A program made the translations under genes and the position numbers. Below are positions 34,685 to 47,229 of a DNA stretch of 64,000 nucleotides, piece by piece; the stretch's first letter is position 1, and every line of letters starts with the position of its first letter. The notes below the pieces were generated by a model, which worked only from the letters and a program-made list of their open reading frames with translations, was not told the origin of the DNA and searched no databases. This DNA comes from Anthoceros angustus (taxonomy: Eukaryota; Streptophyta; Anthocerotopsida; Anthocerotales; Anthocerotaceae). Where the stretch lies: positions 372,001-436,000 of the forward strand of contig MU008161.1 in NCBI GenBank assembly GCA_010909165.1, written 5' to 3'.

Positions 34685-35874
34685 CTACAGGCCCTGGATG
34701 GTCTGGATCACTGTGTTGTGCCATGGGTCAGCGAGGTGGGCAAACAGGTTGTCCAGAGGGCCCAGTCCAGTCAAGTTGTGCTGGACGACGAACCCCAGGA
34801 AGGTTAACATAGCCAGGCGGCCTGCACACAGAAGGCATAGTCAGAAAAGAAGCGGGAAGCAAACTGGATATCCACCCCACCCTGCCATTGCAATAGAAGC
34901 TGGCTGAAAAAACGCGTACCGTTAGCGAGCTCCTTCTCCTTGTTCTCCCTGTTGACAGGGAAGTTGAGGGGGTTGAAGATGCCTCCGGGGTATCCAACAT
35001 CACCAGGGGGCAGCTTGTTGTTGGGGAAGAAGGGGTCCTGGCTTACGCTTCCAGGGTACTTGATATCCTGCCATCTTCGGACTTCGACGTAGTGGAACAG
35101 GATGAACTCAATTACGAAGAGGGTGGAGGCGGGCGCGAAGTACTCCACAGCACCGGCATCGTACCATACGGGGGTGTTCAGGATGCCGATCTTGGTGAGC
35201 AGTTCGGGGATAAGGATTCCCGCCACTCCGAGCATGGCCCATCTCCCGTTCTGAAGCTCGGCCTGGACATACCAGTTCAGGTTGGCAGGGTCCTCGCCCA
35301 GGCCCAAGGGGTCGAATCCGTTATCACCAGGCAAGCTGCAAACCCACACCAACTCAGCCATCGAGGAAGAGCTCACCTCAGGCACCAAACACAAAGCCCA
35401 GGCAACATAAAAGCTGGTTGAAGACTGCATTACCTGCCGTCGAGGTAGCTGGGTGCGGTGCTGCCGGGCAGCCACAGGGGCCTCTCGGCGGCAGCAGCCC
35501 GCACAGCGACGGAGACGGCAGGTGACGCAGACACGGCAAGCTTGGTCTGGCGCAGAGCCCGGCCGGACAGGAAAGAGGCCTTCACAGATCCCACATTCTG
35601 CACGCTCTTCTGCGCACTGCAACATTACGCGACAAACGAGCTTCAAGTCAGCCCAACCTGCCCTACATTGCTCCCGCTCTTCACGAATTCGGAGCGCGCT
35701 CCCGACTCACGTATTGAAACATTATACACTTCCATTTCTGCATTCAGCCATTCAACGCATGCAGACACAGCCTGGCAGAGCTGGAGGCGGAGGCAGCAGG
35801 GCCGGGCCGAACCTGGGGGACGGTGCGGCGGCCACGGAGGCGATGCTGGAGGAGGCGGAGACGGCGGTCGCCAT
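34685..35874 (-). CDS. LHCA4: Photosystem I light-harvesting chlorophyll a/b protein Lhca4, chloroplast
   Basis: Four exons, 35874-35813, 35616-35434, 35335-34920 and 34821-34685, with GT-AG introns and matching phases (2, 2, 1); 265 aa. It binds chlorophylls a/b and carotenoids in the thylakoid membrane and passes energy to photosystem I. Residues 1 to about 50 are a Ser/Ala-rich transit peptide. The mature protein has [11 protein letters not shown], helix B with ligands E108, N111 and R113 ([12 protein letters not shown]), helix C ([21 protein letters not shown]) and helix A with E217, N220 and R222 (ELANGRLAML). Helix C and [15 protein letters not shown] fit Lhca4 better than Lhca2. The frame is intact, with no sign of decay. 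Confidence 0.95.
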
Positions 35875-35997
35875 GGCTGTTCTGCTCCCGGCTCCGGTGC
35901 GGGGGATCCTGATGGGAAGCAGGCTAGTGCAAGTGCAGAGCGAGACAGGCCTTCCGGTGGGAAGACACACGCAGTGTTGGCGGAGGAGAAGGAGGTC

Positions 35998-36160
35998 TCC
36001 AATGAGAGCGGATAGGATGGGCGGCCCCCCTGATTGGCCCATTTTCGGCTGAGCTGCCGCGCGATTGGGCACGGCAATCCAGCGGACCTACTCGCTCCGT
36101 GGATTCTGTCTCCCATCCACGGCCGCCTCTCCTCCGGCAATCTAACCCCCTTTATCTCCT
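35998..36160 (-). promoter_or_regulatory. Candidate light-responsive promoter motifs of LHCA4
   Basis: On the minus strand upstream of the ATG are a CCAAT box (36037-36033) and a GATAA-type I-box (GATAAA at 36156-36151), both usual in light-harvesting gene promoters. No TATA box is evident. Assignment is by motif and position only. Confidence 0.4.
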
Positions 36161-36329
36161 AAAAACCGCTGGCTAACGCACAGGTTTATTCCCGCGGCGA
36201 TGGAGACGAATGTTTTCCATACAACCATCCCAAAAACTAACGGGCACCAAATATGTAGAGAGTACGTGACAGTTAGTTTTTTACTAGAATAAATTAAAAA
36301 GAGGATCCATTCATGTATAACGTCTTAGA

Positions 36330-37440
36330 ATACAAACATCTTAAAGTTCTTCTTGAAAGTTCCAAGGTAAGACCAAATATATGTTTGCGAATGAGCTCCA
36401 CCACCACTACTCCATGTAATTCTGCTTTTGCTTCGATTGTCACCGATCAATACAAGTGAACACAACTTTACATCAAACCCTGATATCTTATTCTGCATTG
36501 TTGACGTGTTATCAGAATGAAGAACTTTTGGCCATGTCTGCGTCATGCCCAGATCTTTGCATAGCTTCCTCTTTCACTGAGCCTCCTTAGTGGCTGTTGT
36601 GAGTGCCTTGTACTCGAACTCTGTTGAAGATAAAGAAATGGTTGCCTGTCTACGGCAGGATCAATTCACTACCGTGGATCCAGCAATAAGCAATAAGCAA
36701 TAAGCAAAGATATTCTTACGAGTATCTGCATATAAAACCCAATCTGCATCTACAAAGCACGTAAGGAGGAGGAGCTGATTTCCATAAGGTTTATAGCAAA
36801 GACCAAAGTTCGGTGTACCCTTGAGGTACTACATTTTGCGCTTAAGACAATCTAGTGGTCTTTACGTGAATTCTCAGAGAACTGCGCAATAGCATTGACT
36901 GTGTTCGAGATGTCTGGTCTCGTCTAATTACTTAGCAACATCAGTGTACCTACTCCCATGCGGTAGGGTATATTTTCCATCTCCTTTTTGTTCTGTACTA
37001 ATTGCGAACATGAGGCAGAGGAAAGTTTCACACCAAGTGCCGCAAGAGTGGCAGCTGCTCGTGCATTCTCCATGTTGAAGCGTTTGAGCATACCACCGAC
37101 ATAACTGCCCTGATGTAAATAAATAGCTCCTGTACTGTCTCTATGTACATGTATGCCAAAGATATACTTAACCTTGCCAAGGTCATTTCAAACTCCTTAC
37201 TAAGGTCAGCCTTAATCTTATTTACTAGTTCAACATTATTCCCTGTAATGACTGTGTCATCTACGTAAAGTGCAACCAGAAGAAGTGAGCTATTCTAGGG
37301 CAGCACAAAGATGTTAGAGTCAGCTTCACTTTGGACAAAGCCAATTTGCTTAAGATAGGTATCGATCCTTTCATACCACAAGCATGGGCTTTGCGTAAGT
37401 CCATAGACTGAGCGGTTTAACTTACACACCTTATGAGAAA
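36330..37440 (-). pseudogene. Decayed Ty1/copia reverse transcriptase and RNase H
   Basis: Read on the minus strand, 37440-36330 encodes in order, with stops and small shifts, the copia pol strings CKLNRSVYGLTQSPCLWYER, LYVDDTVITGN (YVDD catalytic pair), YLHQGSYVGGMLKRF, VDADW, then RNase H NWSCRRQATISLSSTEFEYK and SDNTSTM. In-frame stops follow FVLP, LLSN and EAQ. No LTRs were found next to it, so it is an old fragment. It lies upstream of LHCA4, on the same strand. Confidence 0.88.
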
Positions 37441-37925
37441 ATTGTTAGAATTATGGGTTTAGTTTAACCTATCAGTTATTCTTTGAGTTGACCTTGGGAA
37501 GTAACCTATCCCAAGGAGTTTGGCAATTTCTTTTGAGCATTTCAGCCTTGGACAACTTGCAGCAATAGCAGCTAGAGACTCGTTTTTAGTATATACTGCC
37601 CTAACTTCAAGCCACGACGAGATGAGGTGCCTAAGGGCGTAGTACTGTAATTGCTACCAGGATTGTAGAGACTCAAGCCATTACATGAGTGTGCAGAATT
37701 TTCCAAGATTCTGAGCATCTTGCTGCTAGCTACCAAGAGGCGCCACGGGATCTTGTGGCGGTTGGTGAAGTTGCCACTTGGACGGTACCCTAACTTTTCG
37801 TTTCCAGTTGGCATCCTTTCACAACCCCTGAGTTCTCCTTCTCCTTTTCAATCTGTAGTTGATTTGATGGCAAAAGCCGATTGACCAGCAAGGTGAAATT
37901 CAATATTGTGATGCGATTGCGGTGG

Positions 37926-39608
37926 TGGAGTGCCAAATCCGACGTCCGCATTTTGGCGCTTTGTTTTGCTTTTTTCGGTCACATCGTTAAGAGGGATAGG
38001 GAGGAGTTAGTCAATAAGGCCATTGGCCGATTTACAAGGTAATCCCTAGACCTCGCTTGGAGGACGAGTGGTCCGTCTGGGCGAGGTCCGACGGAGTGGT
38101 CCGGCCCGGCAGGGTCCGACGGAGGGTCTGCCCGGGCGAGGTCCGACGGAGTGGTCCGTCTGCTGGTGTCCCGAGGTCCGGCCCGGCGTTGGAGGACGGA
38201 GTGGTCATTCGGCGTAGGTCCGAGGTCTGGCTCGCGGTCCGACGGAGTGGTCTGCCCGGCGAGGGTCTGGCTGGAAAGTGGTCTGGCTCGGGCAGGTCTG
38301 GACGGAGGGTCTGCCCGGCGAGGTCTGACGGAGGGTCTGCCCGGGCGAGGTCCGACGAGTGGTCTGCCCGGCGAGGGTCTGCCCGGCGAGGGTCTGCCCG
38401 GGCGAGGTCTGACGGAGTGGTCTGCCCGGCGAGGTCTGACGGAGTGGTCTGGCTCGGGCGAGGTCTCGACGGAGTGGTCTGCCCGGGCGAGGTCCGACGG
38501 AGGGTCTGCTCCTTGAGAGGTCCGGCGGAGTGGTCTGCCCGGCGAGGTCCGACGGAGTGGTCGCCGGTGGTTTAGTTTGGTGGCATCGCCGCATGGATCT
38601 TGTTTGGGAAGTACGGCAAGAAGTCCGGCGTTGGATGAGCTACGCCCGAGCTACCACCTGTGTTAGGGGTACATACATAGTGTATAGGGATACATACATA
38701 GGCGGGTTAGGTTAGGGTATGGGAGTATATAGGAAGGCTCGGCGCCACAACGGCAGTACTATCCGGGTACCATCTTCGCTCTGTGTTTGCCTCCGTGCTC
38801 GAGGAGCGGAGTGAGTTCTCGCCACACCGCGGTGATTAAGTGGTGGTAGAGGATGTGTTAGAGCTCGGTGACGAGCTCCGCCAACCCGCTTGATGGCAGA
38901 CCGGGATCGGACTCGAGCTCAGGAGGTGCTCACGGGTGATTTCTAGAGACTAACCTTGGAGGTCATTGAACGGAGGTCGGGGATGCAGTGAAGCCACTTC
39001 TCCAATGAAGCAACGGGAGGGGATTAGGAGGCGCTTGGGGTGACTCACGGGCGGAAGCCATCCTTGGAGGCTGAACGGAGGTCAGGGATGCTAGCCACTT
39101 CTCCGTAACGTGAAGTGAGGGATTAGGAGGCGCTGGGGTGACTCGGAAGCCATCCTTGGAGGTCATTGAACGGAGGGTTGTAGCCCAAAGTTACTCCGCA
39201 GAACGTGAAGCGGAAGGTAAAGGCGGTGTGAATACATCGCGTGTTGGTGTTGTGACTACTAGCCGGGAATGGATAAGGGAGAAGGGTCTACGCTGCGTGT
39301 GTTGAGGTGGACAGAGTGGTGAGTGAGCGCACTGGGCGCTTAGAGCACGAGCAAGGAACGGGCGTCAAAAACCTCGCTCCAGTATGCCGAGAAACCGCGG
39401 GTTTGTGGAAGGTCCGGTACGCGCTACCGGGTCCGACGAGTTGTGGAGGGGCACACACTTAGGGTTGTGGAGCCGGACCCAACCTCGATGAAGTCCGCTT
39501 CAGCGAGTCAGAGCTCGTGCATTGGGCACGAGACCATTCCTTGGGAACGGACTCCTTCCTACAACGACACGGATTGTGCGCTACTACCGGGCTGCAAAGT
39601 CGCACACA
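37926..39608 (+). mobile_element. 5' LTR of outer Ty3/gypsy-type element (LTR B)
   Basis: About 1.68 kb, paired with 54486-56266. It starts TGGAGTGCCAAA, ends ...CGCACACA and is followed directly by a primer-binding site. It contains a 27-30 bp minisatellite (38060-38570), a TATA box (TATATA, 38726) and a second, roughly 115-bp tandem repeat (38945-39200). No protein family is seen; long frames across the minisatellite are repeat artefacts. I found no convincing target-site duplication. Confidence 0.75.
38060..38570. repeat. 27-30 bp minisatellite in LTR B (also 54610-55110)
   Basis: About 16-18 imperfect units built on GCGAGGTCCGACGGAGTGGT plus CTGCCCG. Copy number and order differ between the two LTRs, so the array has changed since insertion or is poorly resolved. 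Confidence 0.85.
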
Positions 39609-39628
39609 TTTTGGCGCTGCCGGGAATG
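39609..39628 (+). other. Primer-binding site of the outer element
   Basis: TGGCGCTGCCGGGAA (39612-39626) directly after LTR B, of the TGGCGCCGTTGCCGGGGA type common in plant Ty3/gypsy elements. Confidence 0.75.
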
Positions 39629-39816
39629 GTATTGTTGTGGATCACGCACCGAGTTAGTAGGTAGGAGTAGGACGTGCCGATTGCAAGTGCTGTGGATGGG
39701 TGTAATAGCTATGGGCCAGGAGTATACAAGTAGGAGGATGCATGTGGACCTGATCCGAGGGGTGCTAATCTAGCGGGAGGCCCAAAGATGCTCAAAGGGA
39801 GAAAGAAGATGGTACC

Positions 39817-42800
39817 TGGGCCGGGCTATGCACTTCGGGAGCAGAAATAAGTAGGGTTTCGCTTTTTTAGGATTGAAGGATAAATAAGGCTAAAAGGAGG
39901 AATAAATTGGGGTAGCGCTGACGAGGAGTATACTCCGGACTGAGTGAACAACGGACCCCGGTACCACTATGGCAAGCTCCGACTACGGAGTAACGGATAA
40001 GTCCGAACCCACTCCAGTCAAAACAGGATAAGTACGCCAGGAAAGTAACCTAGGAGGCGAGGCGTGAGGATGACGAGGCGGCGCCACGGACGGCCCCGAG
40101 TGGAGGTCGGGCATGAGGAGACCGTAACCTGCCGAGGCCGCAGGCAGTATTCACGCCCGCGCGCGCGGCGTAAGGCCGCAGGCTAAGCGAGGGTCGAGTA
40201 AGCCATGCACTCGCGCACGGACAACGAAGAGGCGCCTTCCGCCCAGCATTTCCACAAGCGCCAAGGAGGGAGGTCCGCAGCCTCCGCAATCCTCATAGCC
40301 CTTGCGCCCGCAATCCGGCTCGCGCTTTTGGGCGCGCCACCTTAGAGCGCGCGCATCCAAGGTTGGAGCAACGCGGGCGAAGGAGGAACATCGTGCCGAC
40401 TCGCCAGCAGCCTACAAAGAACAAGAGGAGGAGAAAGCAATGGCACCCAAAAGCCGGAAGTCTGGGAGCCATGGACCTCGGAGCGCAACATTGTGACCCG
40501 CGCTATCCGGACTTCGGGCCCGGCCGAGGAAGGTGGGAATTGGTGCGGAGTGGCATCCGGACGTGTTCCAAATGGTCTCGGACCTTTGACAACGCTACCT
40601 AGTCCGGGAGTTTGCCCGAAGATGCCGGGCGATCAACAAGGAGGTCCGATCCAAGAACCTCCGGAGGACCCGAGGCGATGGACCTTGAGGTCCCGAGGAT
40701 GGCCTACAACCGCCTCGAGGAAGAAGGGGCGTGGTGCCGAGCCCCTTAAGGCGAAGGGAAGATAGGGCCGCCACGCCGCGGCCGAGGCTCGAACGCAGCG
40801 ACAACCAACGGATGGTTGATATCCGATCCGGATCCGAGTAAGGGCGGTAGCCCGGATCATTGTCCATTGAACTCGCCACCAAGGTGGATCACCTTGGTGA
40901 TAACCTGGTATTCTCGCATGCGCCCAATGGGAAGAGAGCGACCGGAAGGATTATCTTCGCCGGTTGATCGAGGCACGCAAGCTAAGGAGCGAGAAGCCCT
41001 CGCCATCCGACCCGATTCATGTATGGGGACATTTCGAGCTCTCAAGGAGGGAGAGCTTGAACGGGCGCCCGGCGGAGGCCCCGCTGGCAGAGCGTGCAAG
41101 GGCGCCTGAGGTGGGGGTCGCCCTTCAAGACCAAGCGGACTCGGGAGGAGGACGATCGAGGATTCCTGACCCGCCCTGAGCGAACCCCTCACCACCTGTG
41201 GAAGTTTGGGAGGAGATTCCCTTCCTCCTTTTGGTGCCCTCCGAGCCCCGACGAACTCAACGGGAGCCAAGAGGCGGAGGCGGCCCGCACCGCAGACAGT
41301 TAACAACCACGACCGCCGAGCCCCGACGAACTCAACGGGAGCCAAGAGGCGGAAGACGGTGCCGCTTACCAACGCAAAGACCTCGGTGCACTTTACCCCG
41401 CCACGAGTGGCAAGAGGTCAAGAGGCGAAGGAGGAAGAAGGGGCGTGGCCCAAGGAGGAGATGGAGGCCAAGAGGCGGCAGCAGCCCACCTCGAGCCGGC
41501 CCCTGCCCCCGGCTGTGAAGGGGCAAAAGAGCTTGCTCCCGACCCCTCACCTCCTCCGAGCCCTGTGAGAAAGAGGGCACAAAGGAGTTAGAGGCCAAGA
41601 GGGCCAAGAGGGTGAGACTGACCACCACTGTGACCGAGGGTCCCGATTAGGTCCGAGAACCCACCCCGACTTACTCCGATCGGTATGGAGGTCCTTGGCG
41701 GATCGAGAAATGCCGGCCCCACTACGGACTTTGTGGGGGCCTCACGGCCGTGGAAGAAACACGGCGACCTGCCACCGCCATGGACGGAATGCTTTGGGGT
41801 CTCTGTGGTACATGAGAAGACCTGTGAAGTGGAGGCCACCCGAGGAGGATGGTGGAACCCAAGAGCAAGTGAAGGCGGCCGTGGGGCAAAGGAAAAGGCG
41901 GAGTCCCTCGCCGGATCGAGGAAGGGAAACGCCGGTGGCGGAGCGAGGCCCGGCGGTTCAGCAGACTTAAGGTTCTTCACCGCGGCACCAAGCAAGCTCA
42001 GAGGCCCAAGCGGGCGGAGGACCTTTAAGAGGGAAGCGCAGCAGAGGCGGAAGAGGCCCGGCACAAGCAGAGAGCTCGGGACGGAGGCGGCCCGCCAGAG
42101 GCCAAGTGGGCGAGGCCTGTAAAGGCGGCGAAGGAGCCTGGCCCGGCAAAGAGCGACCGGATCACTGCACGTGATCGAACCGTGGAGAGTCGGACGGAGG
42201 CGGCAGCAGAGGCGGAAGGGCTATGGAGGTGCAAGGCCACCGGAGGAGGAGATGGAGGCCAAGACTCGGGAGATAGGAGATCTCCGAGCACACCGCAGGA
42301 AGTAGAGGAGAGGCGGCAGCAGATGGAGGACAAGGACACTGGAGCTACAACCCAAGATGCGGAGCAGCAGTGATTCTCAACGAGAGAATCCACGACTCGA
42401 GCACGAAATAGAGTGCATCCTCAAGACGGAGGAAAATCGGCGACTATCCAAGGAGTTGGACGCTGCTGTATGAGCCGGAGGAGATGGAGGAAGTCCGAGT
42501 CGGACGGAGGTATCCACCACTGGAGAGGGAGTCATGAGCTAAAGGCCGAATGAACGGAGGAGCGCGAGCACCGGAAGCGTAAAAGAAGCCGGGTCCAGAG
42601 AAAGGCGGAAGGCTCGAAGGCGCTATGGCGGTAAGTCGGCAATGGAGAGGAAACGACGGAGCCGGAGGTGAGCAACAGCATGCAGGAGGTGACCGAGGCC
42701 GCCTTGTAGCCTCGTGATACCCCGCCCACCACAACTGGGCAGAGAGGTGGCCCAACAAGCCGGGCAAAGACGCTAACACTTATGGCGAGGGAGTATCGGT

Positions 42801-44213
42801 GCCCGCACACGTGGAAGAGGCAATTCAACAAGTCGATCTGACTTTGCCTATTACCACGCCGAGCCCCGGGCGAGAAGCCTCCCGACCAACAAACGGACTG
42901 GACCGGAAGGCTCAAGGAGATGAAGGCCACGGGACAAAGACAGGACCCTAGTGGCCCTGCTTGGAGATGACGGAGCGGAGAGGAGCAACCGGAGGAGCAG
43001 AACGAGGGAGCGCGATGCGATCGAGGCACCCCGCACCTCACCATGGAAGGAGGGGCCAACGGGAGTCACGCGATCGGGAACAGTGAGGACTTGAGGGAGA
43101 GCCACGGAGGAGTCCCGTGAGGGAGGAAACCCGGTGGAGTCCGACTTTGTCCGGACCAGGGAGGCCGGACTCAAGTCCGGACTAGAATAAGTCCGGACTC
43201 AAGTCCGGACCCAATAAGTCCGACCCCGAGGTCCGGACCCCTGAGACAAGGTCGGACCCAGCCGGGCCGGACCAAGTCCGGACTCAAGTTCGTGAGTCGA
43301 GACAGACCTCGAGGACCGGCAAGAAGGAGGAGCCCCTTCGACTTACGCTTAGGGGAGCAGAGGTGGCCCCACCGGCCAAGGACCTGTGGAGGCTGGAGGA
43401 TGACGTCGGTAACGGGTTGTCGACCGCCGTGAGCCCAACCCGGCTGTGATTCCGGAGAGAGGAGGGGCCCCGCCTCACGGATCATCCGATTGCGCCACAA
43501 CCGCTGTGACGGGATTGGACCACCCATTGAGGGCTCAGACCTTCCCACACACAAAGAAGGGGGAAAATAGGATGGCCGATTAGGGTATACCGAAATGCAC
43601 CGTAATAGGGGTGTAATAAAGACGCCACCTTGGGCGCAGATAAGAGGGCCGAGTAGTAAAGCATCTTTCTCTTGGTGTTGATGCCGCTGCTGCACCTTTG
43701 TGAGTCTTCTTGCTAACGTGAGTCCCGAGTCACCGAAAGGTGCTACCCGGGAGATTGATCAAGGTCCCGTGACGGACTTAACGCGCTGTGGTGTGTGCGG
43801 GGTGATCGACCGTGCTCGCCCGAGCGGTCCGACACCGAACGGACGAACGGTGAGCCGGAGGAACTCCGGAGGGTGTAGAGCCCGGACGAGAGGCCCTGAA
43901 CGACGGAGGAGGTCCGGATCAGAATCGTTTTTCTAAGACCAAGAGTGTAGCGTGAGAGAGAGAGGAAAGGATCGATGCGTGAGGATGTATGTGAACGATA
44001 CGGACGCGAACGGGTCTCAAACGCTTGGCCATACCGGCCTCAGACGGTGAACGCCAGAGTAGTTAGGAGTATGTGTGTGTTGAGACCGAACGAGCGCTAA
44101 GGACGGTAAGAATCACCAAACGCAGAACGGGCCTATCATTCCCTTTGGGAACGGACTTCTTCCTACAACGACACGGATTGTGCGCGCCTACCGCCATCGA
44201 AAAGTCCGCCACA
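39817..44213 (+). mobile_element. Giant 5' LTR of inner Ty3/gypsy element (LTR A)
   Basis: About 4.4 kb, paired with 49847-54281. It starts TGGGCCGGGCTATGCAC, ends GTCCGCCACA and is followed at once by a primer-binding site (44217). In order it holds an AT-richer start, a decayed coiled-coil frame (40440 to about 42860), repeats of AAGTCCGGAC (about 43170-43280), a poly(A) signal AATAAA (43615) and a region (44140-44213) nearly identical to the end of LTR B, so the two families are related. Such length is extreme for a plant LTR. Confidence 0.85.
40440..42860 (+). pseudogene. Decayed coiled-coil protein gene inside the 5' giant LTR
   Basis: Starts at ATG 40440 (MAPKS) and is broken by many frameshifts. 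Matching pieces of the better copy at 56453-58923 appear in order: an EPW...E.NI segment, TKVDHLGDN (about 40880), Glu/Arg/Lys-rich coiled-coil stretches (41400-42750), and HVEEAIQQVD at 42808, where a small deletion follows. No protein family is firmly recognised. The middle TKVDxLGDNLLVF part is faintly reminiscent of a plant transposon-associated domain seen beside Athila-like elements, but I am unsure. Confidence 0.6.
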
Positions 44214-44474
44214 TTTTGGCGCTGCCGGGAATGAAATCGGTCCGCAGCCGCAGTGCGCCCTTAGGAAGAGAAGGTAAGTGAATGCGGCGGTCGAGCGGCC
44301 AAGAGTGAACCGTCAGAGGATCGGACGTGGTCACCTCGCGTGCTCTCCGAGCCGGGAGAGAGAGACGCCAAACCCAACGAGAGAGCACCGCCGATCGAGG
44401 AGGGAGAACGTGGTCGAATTGTCGGACCAAGACGAGTACGGGTACAAGGGACGCCAACGGAAGAAGGTAGGATG

Positions 44475-45780
44475 CCACGCCTAACCCATCGATGGCGCAG
44501 CCATGGCCCCTACCGACCAAACAAGCGATCTCCATATTCGGAGGGAAGAAGGAGCGGATGCGAGACCTTTGTGGAGGACTTCATGTCCAAAGCCAACTTC
44601 AACGGAGAGGGAGTCGACGCCATCCTTTTCCAAGGGGTTCTCCGAGGACAACCAATGGTATCGGAGAAAGTACCGACCACCGGAGAATGCCCCACCCGCT
44701 TGAAGCTTTGAAAATGCCTTCTTAGAACGGTTTCGAGGATCACCAGAGGGGTATGTATTATCAAAGTTGGAAAATCAAGCGAGGAAGAAGGAGAAGTGGG
44801 CTCAGACATCGAGCTATGCCCCGAGGATCGGCATCCAACCCATACCACGATGCAAGCGGCGGTGGTTCGCGCCGGCCTAGCCAAACCCATGGCTGTGCAC
44901 GCCCCGCCGCTAGCCGAGAAGGACGTGGGCAAGGCGGTCGAGCGGCCGAAAACTACGAGGAATCGCTACATCGAGGATAAAGAAATCCCAAGGAGGCAAG
45001 AAGAAGAAGAAGAAACGGGGTTCGACTCGAGGAGGAAGAGTCTTGAGAGGAGGAGGAAGACCAATCGGAGGTGTCTTCGAGGAGGAGGAGCAGTCCAAGA
45101 AGAGACGGAGGTCTCTAGCGAGGAAGAGTATCCCGCAAGAAGAAGAGCAAGAAGGCCCCGCTAAAAAGAAGGTGGTAAGAAGGAGGTGGTGACACCAAGA
45201 CCGTCCGAGAAGCTCCGACCCGACTCCCTCAAAGGAGGTAGCAGTCCGCGGGAGGACCCGGAAAAGTGATAAAGAGAGTAGAGGACCGCGATAAACCGTT
45301 AAGGACCGAGCGCGGAAAACACCGACTACGGTGCGAACGCATCTCGTGTGCCGTGCCAAGAACACGGCCATTCGAAGTCCAACCGCCTCAAGGCGCATCA
45401 AGTGGACTACGAATACGAGGAGGAGGCCGAGGAGCAATGGGAAGAGGCCTATCGTGCATGTGAAGCCCCTCTCCGCGATATCCCAAAACCATGTATCCGC
45501 CAACCGGAGGTCCGATACAACGAGCCCCACCGATGCAAAGACCGCATGGGAGCCCTTCGTATCCTCCGACGGCCGTGGTCTGTTGGAACCGCGGAATCTC
45601 GCCATTACTCCAACGCGTGTCCGCACTCCAACGAGGTGGTAATGGGGACTTCGAGCAGGTGGCGATCGCAAGCGGGCATGGCAAAGACGCTATGTCCCAA
45701 CCCCGCACAAGGACGGTACGATATGCCACACCAAGCGGAGAACCCGACCACCAACGCCACCTCCTAAGACTACTGCACGG
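44475..45780 (+). pseudogene. gag (capsid and nucleocapsid), frameshifted
   Basis: Capsid-like strings in different frames: FVEDFMSKANFNGEGVDAIL (44564-44625), then YRPPENAPPA, a FLERFRGSPEGY-like part near 44720, and LSKLENQARKK. Two CCHC zinc knuckles follow: one near 45340 (CA-CQEHGHSKSN, last Cys replaced by Arg) and one near 45580 (CWNRG...HYSNAC, second Cys replaced by Arg). Both are interrupted by single-base shifts. Confidence 0.75.
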
Positions 45781-46399
45781 CAAGTCAAGATGCTCCATGG
45801 AGGAAGAGATTCCCAGGTACGCGAGATGGAAAGAACAAGAAGGTACGGGGGTGTCGAAAGGAAGGGAGTCGGCGTGGAAAATCTTGAGGTGTCTACTCAG
45901 AGTCAAGGAAGGAGCGACGAGAAAGGCGCCAGCTTGAAGAAGAACAAGATCGGAGAAGCGTCACGGGCCGAGGAAGGCAATCAAACGGAAATACCAGCAG
46001 AGGATCCGACCGATGAAGGAGGGCTGACGGCAGCCTGAGGGATTACCCAAGGAAGTTCTCCGTGATGGAGAAGGAACGGTGCCTCCCGCGACGGCGATTT
46101 AGCTTCCACGGACGTAGTCCGGAGGTGACCGAGATGTTGCAGGAGGAAATGCGCAAGCATCCGGAGAATACCGTAACACGTGACCGGGAGAGGATGAGGA
46201 CGCAGCAGGATCCTCGATTGGGGTAGAAGCCTCGCCTTTAATGTGGCGGACCGATGATGAATCGCCAGACCTTGTGTCCTTTCGACAACCGAGGGATAAC
46301 CCAAATACCGACAAGAGGTCCGTCGGGCCGTTAGGGGAAACCCACCGCGGAGCACCAAAGCCGTGAAGGGTAGCAGGTGGAAGTGAGGGTGGTGTCCCA

Positions 46400-46620
46400 T
46401 ACGACCAGGGGCGCCAGGTACAAGTGGAGATTGGATGTATCATCAAGGATGTACTGCTGGACACGGGTCCGAGTCAACCTCATCACCACGCACGAAAATT
46501 GGGCTTCACATCCTTCAACCTCAACGAAGACTCGAGAATGGCGTATATGTCAAGAAGAGATCCGCGGGAGTTAACCGAGTCTTGGCCACCATAGCGCACC
46601 CTACAAACCGGATTTTGTTG
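46400..46620 (+). pseudogene. Retroviral-type aspartic protease fragment
   Basis: VEIGCIIKDVLLDTGPS in one frame, with the catalytic DTG near 46455, followed by FTSFNL. This is the N-terminal half of the protease fold; the rest is not clear. Confidence 0.65.
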
Positions 46621-47229
46621 TGATCAAACCGCCGGACCATTAGGGTATGAGGTGTTGGGCCCATGTGGGTTGGCCTGCATAAAGCTACACTTTGGAAGGA
46701 AGGAGATTCACTTCAAGCCGGTGGACCGGGACCCTAAGGTGCGAGAAGGAGGGTTGCTATCACCGGAGCAAGGACACCTATTGTGGGGAAACCGTGAGCA
46801 CTACCGAAGGGTATACCGGAGGACTCCACGGCGACGAACAAGATAGTTCCGAGGAGGCGACTTTCGCCAAGATCCGCCGGTCCGAGGAGGAGATGGACTA
46901 CCCGGATGCCTTTGGCGGAAGTGGTTGATTGTTTTGAGTAAACGCCACAACGGGCCGGAGGAAGGAAGTGAAGAGGAGGTCGGACCAAAGACAAGGGGAG
47001 ACAACAAGAGTCGGACCAAGGAAAAGCGGACATCAAGGAGTAACACGATTCACCTCCGACGAGCTCTTCGAGAATGGGGATGCGAGAGGACGATCCCGAG
47101 AGGAGGACGAGGGGTTTGGACGCAGGCAAAGACGGAACGGAGACGGTGAACCCGGACGACGTGGAAGAAGTGGAGGTCCGCCAGCAAATTCTCAAGTTTA
47201 AGAAAGGCATGCCTCCGGACCAAGGAAGG

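Noticed and set aside
37572-37814. Minus-strand frame of 80 codons next to LTR B
   Set aside because: No recognised domain; it lies between a copia fragment and an LTR and is probably repeat debris.
38057-38594. Frames of 120-170 codons in LTR B
   Set aside because: They are translations of the minisatellite, repeating RSDGVVCPA-like or similar strings in several frames and on both strands.
42025-43059. Long minus-strand frames in the giant LTR
   Set aside because: They are antisense to the coiled-coil region; Ser/Leu/Pro-rich content mirrors Glu/Lys/Arg codons on the other strand.
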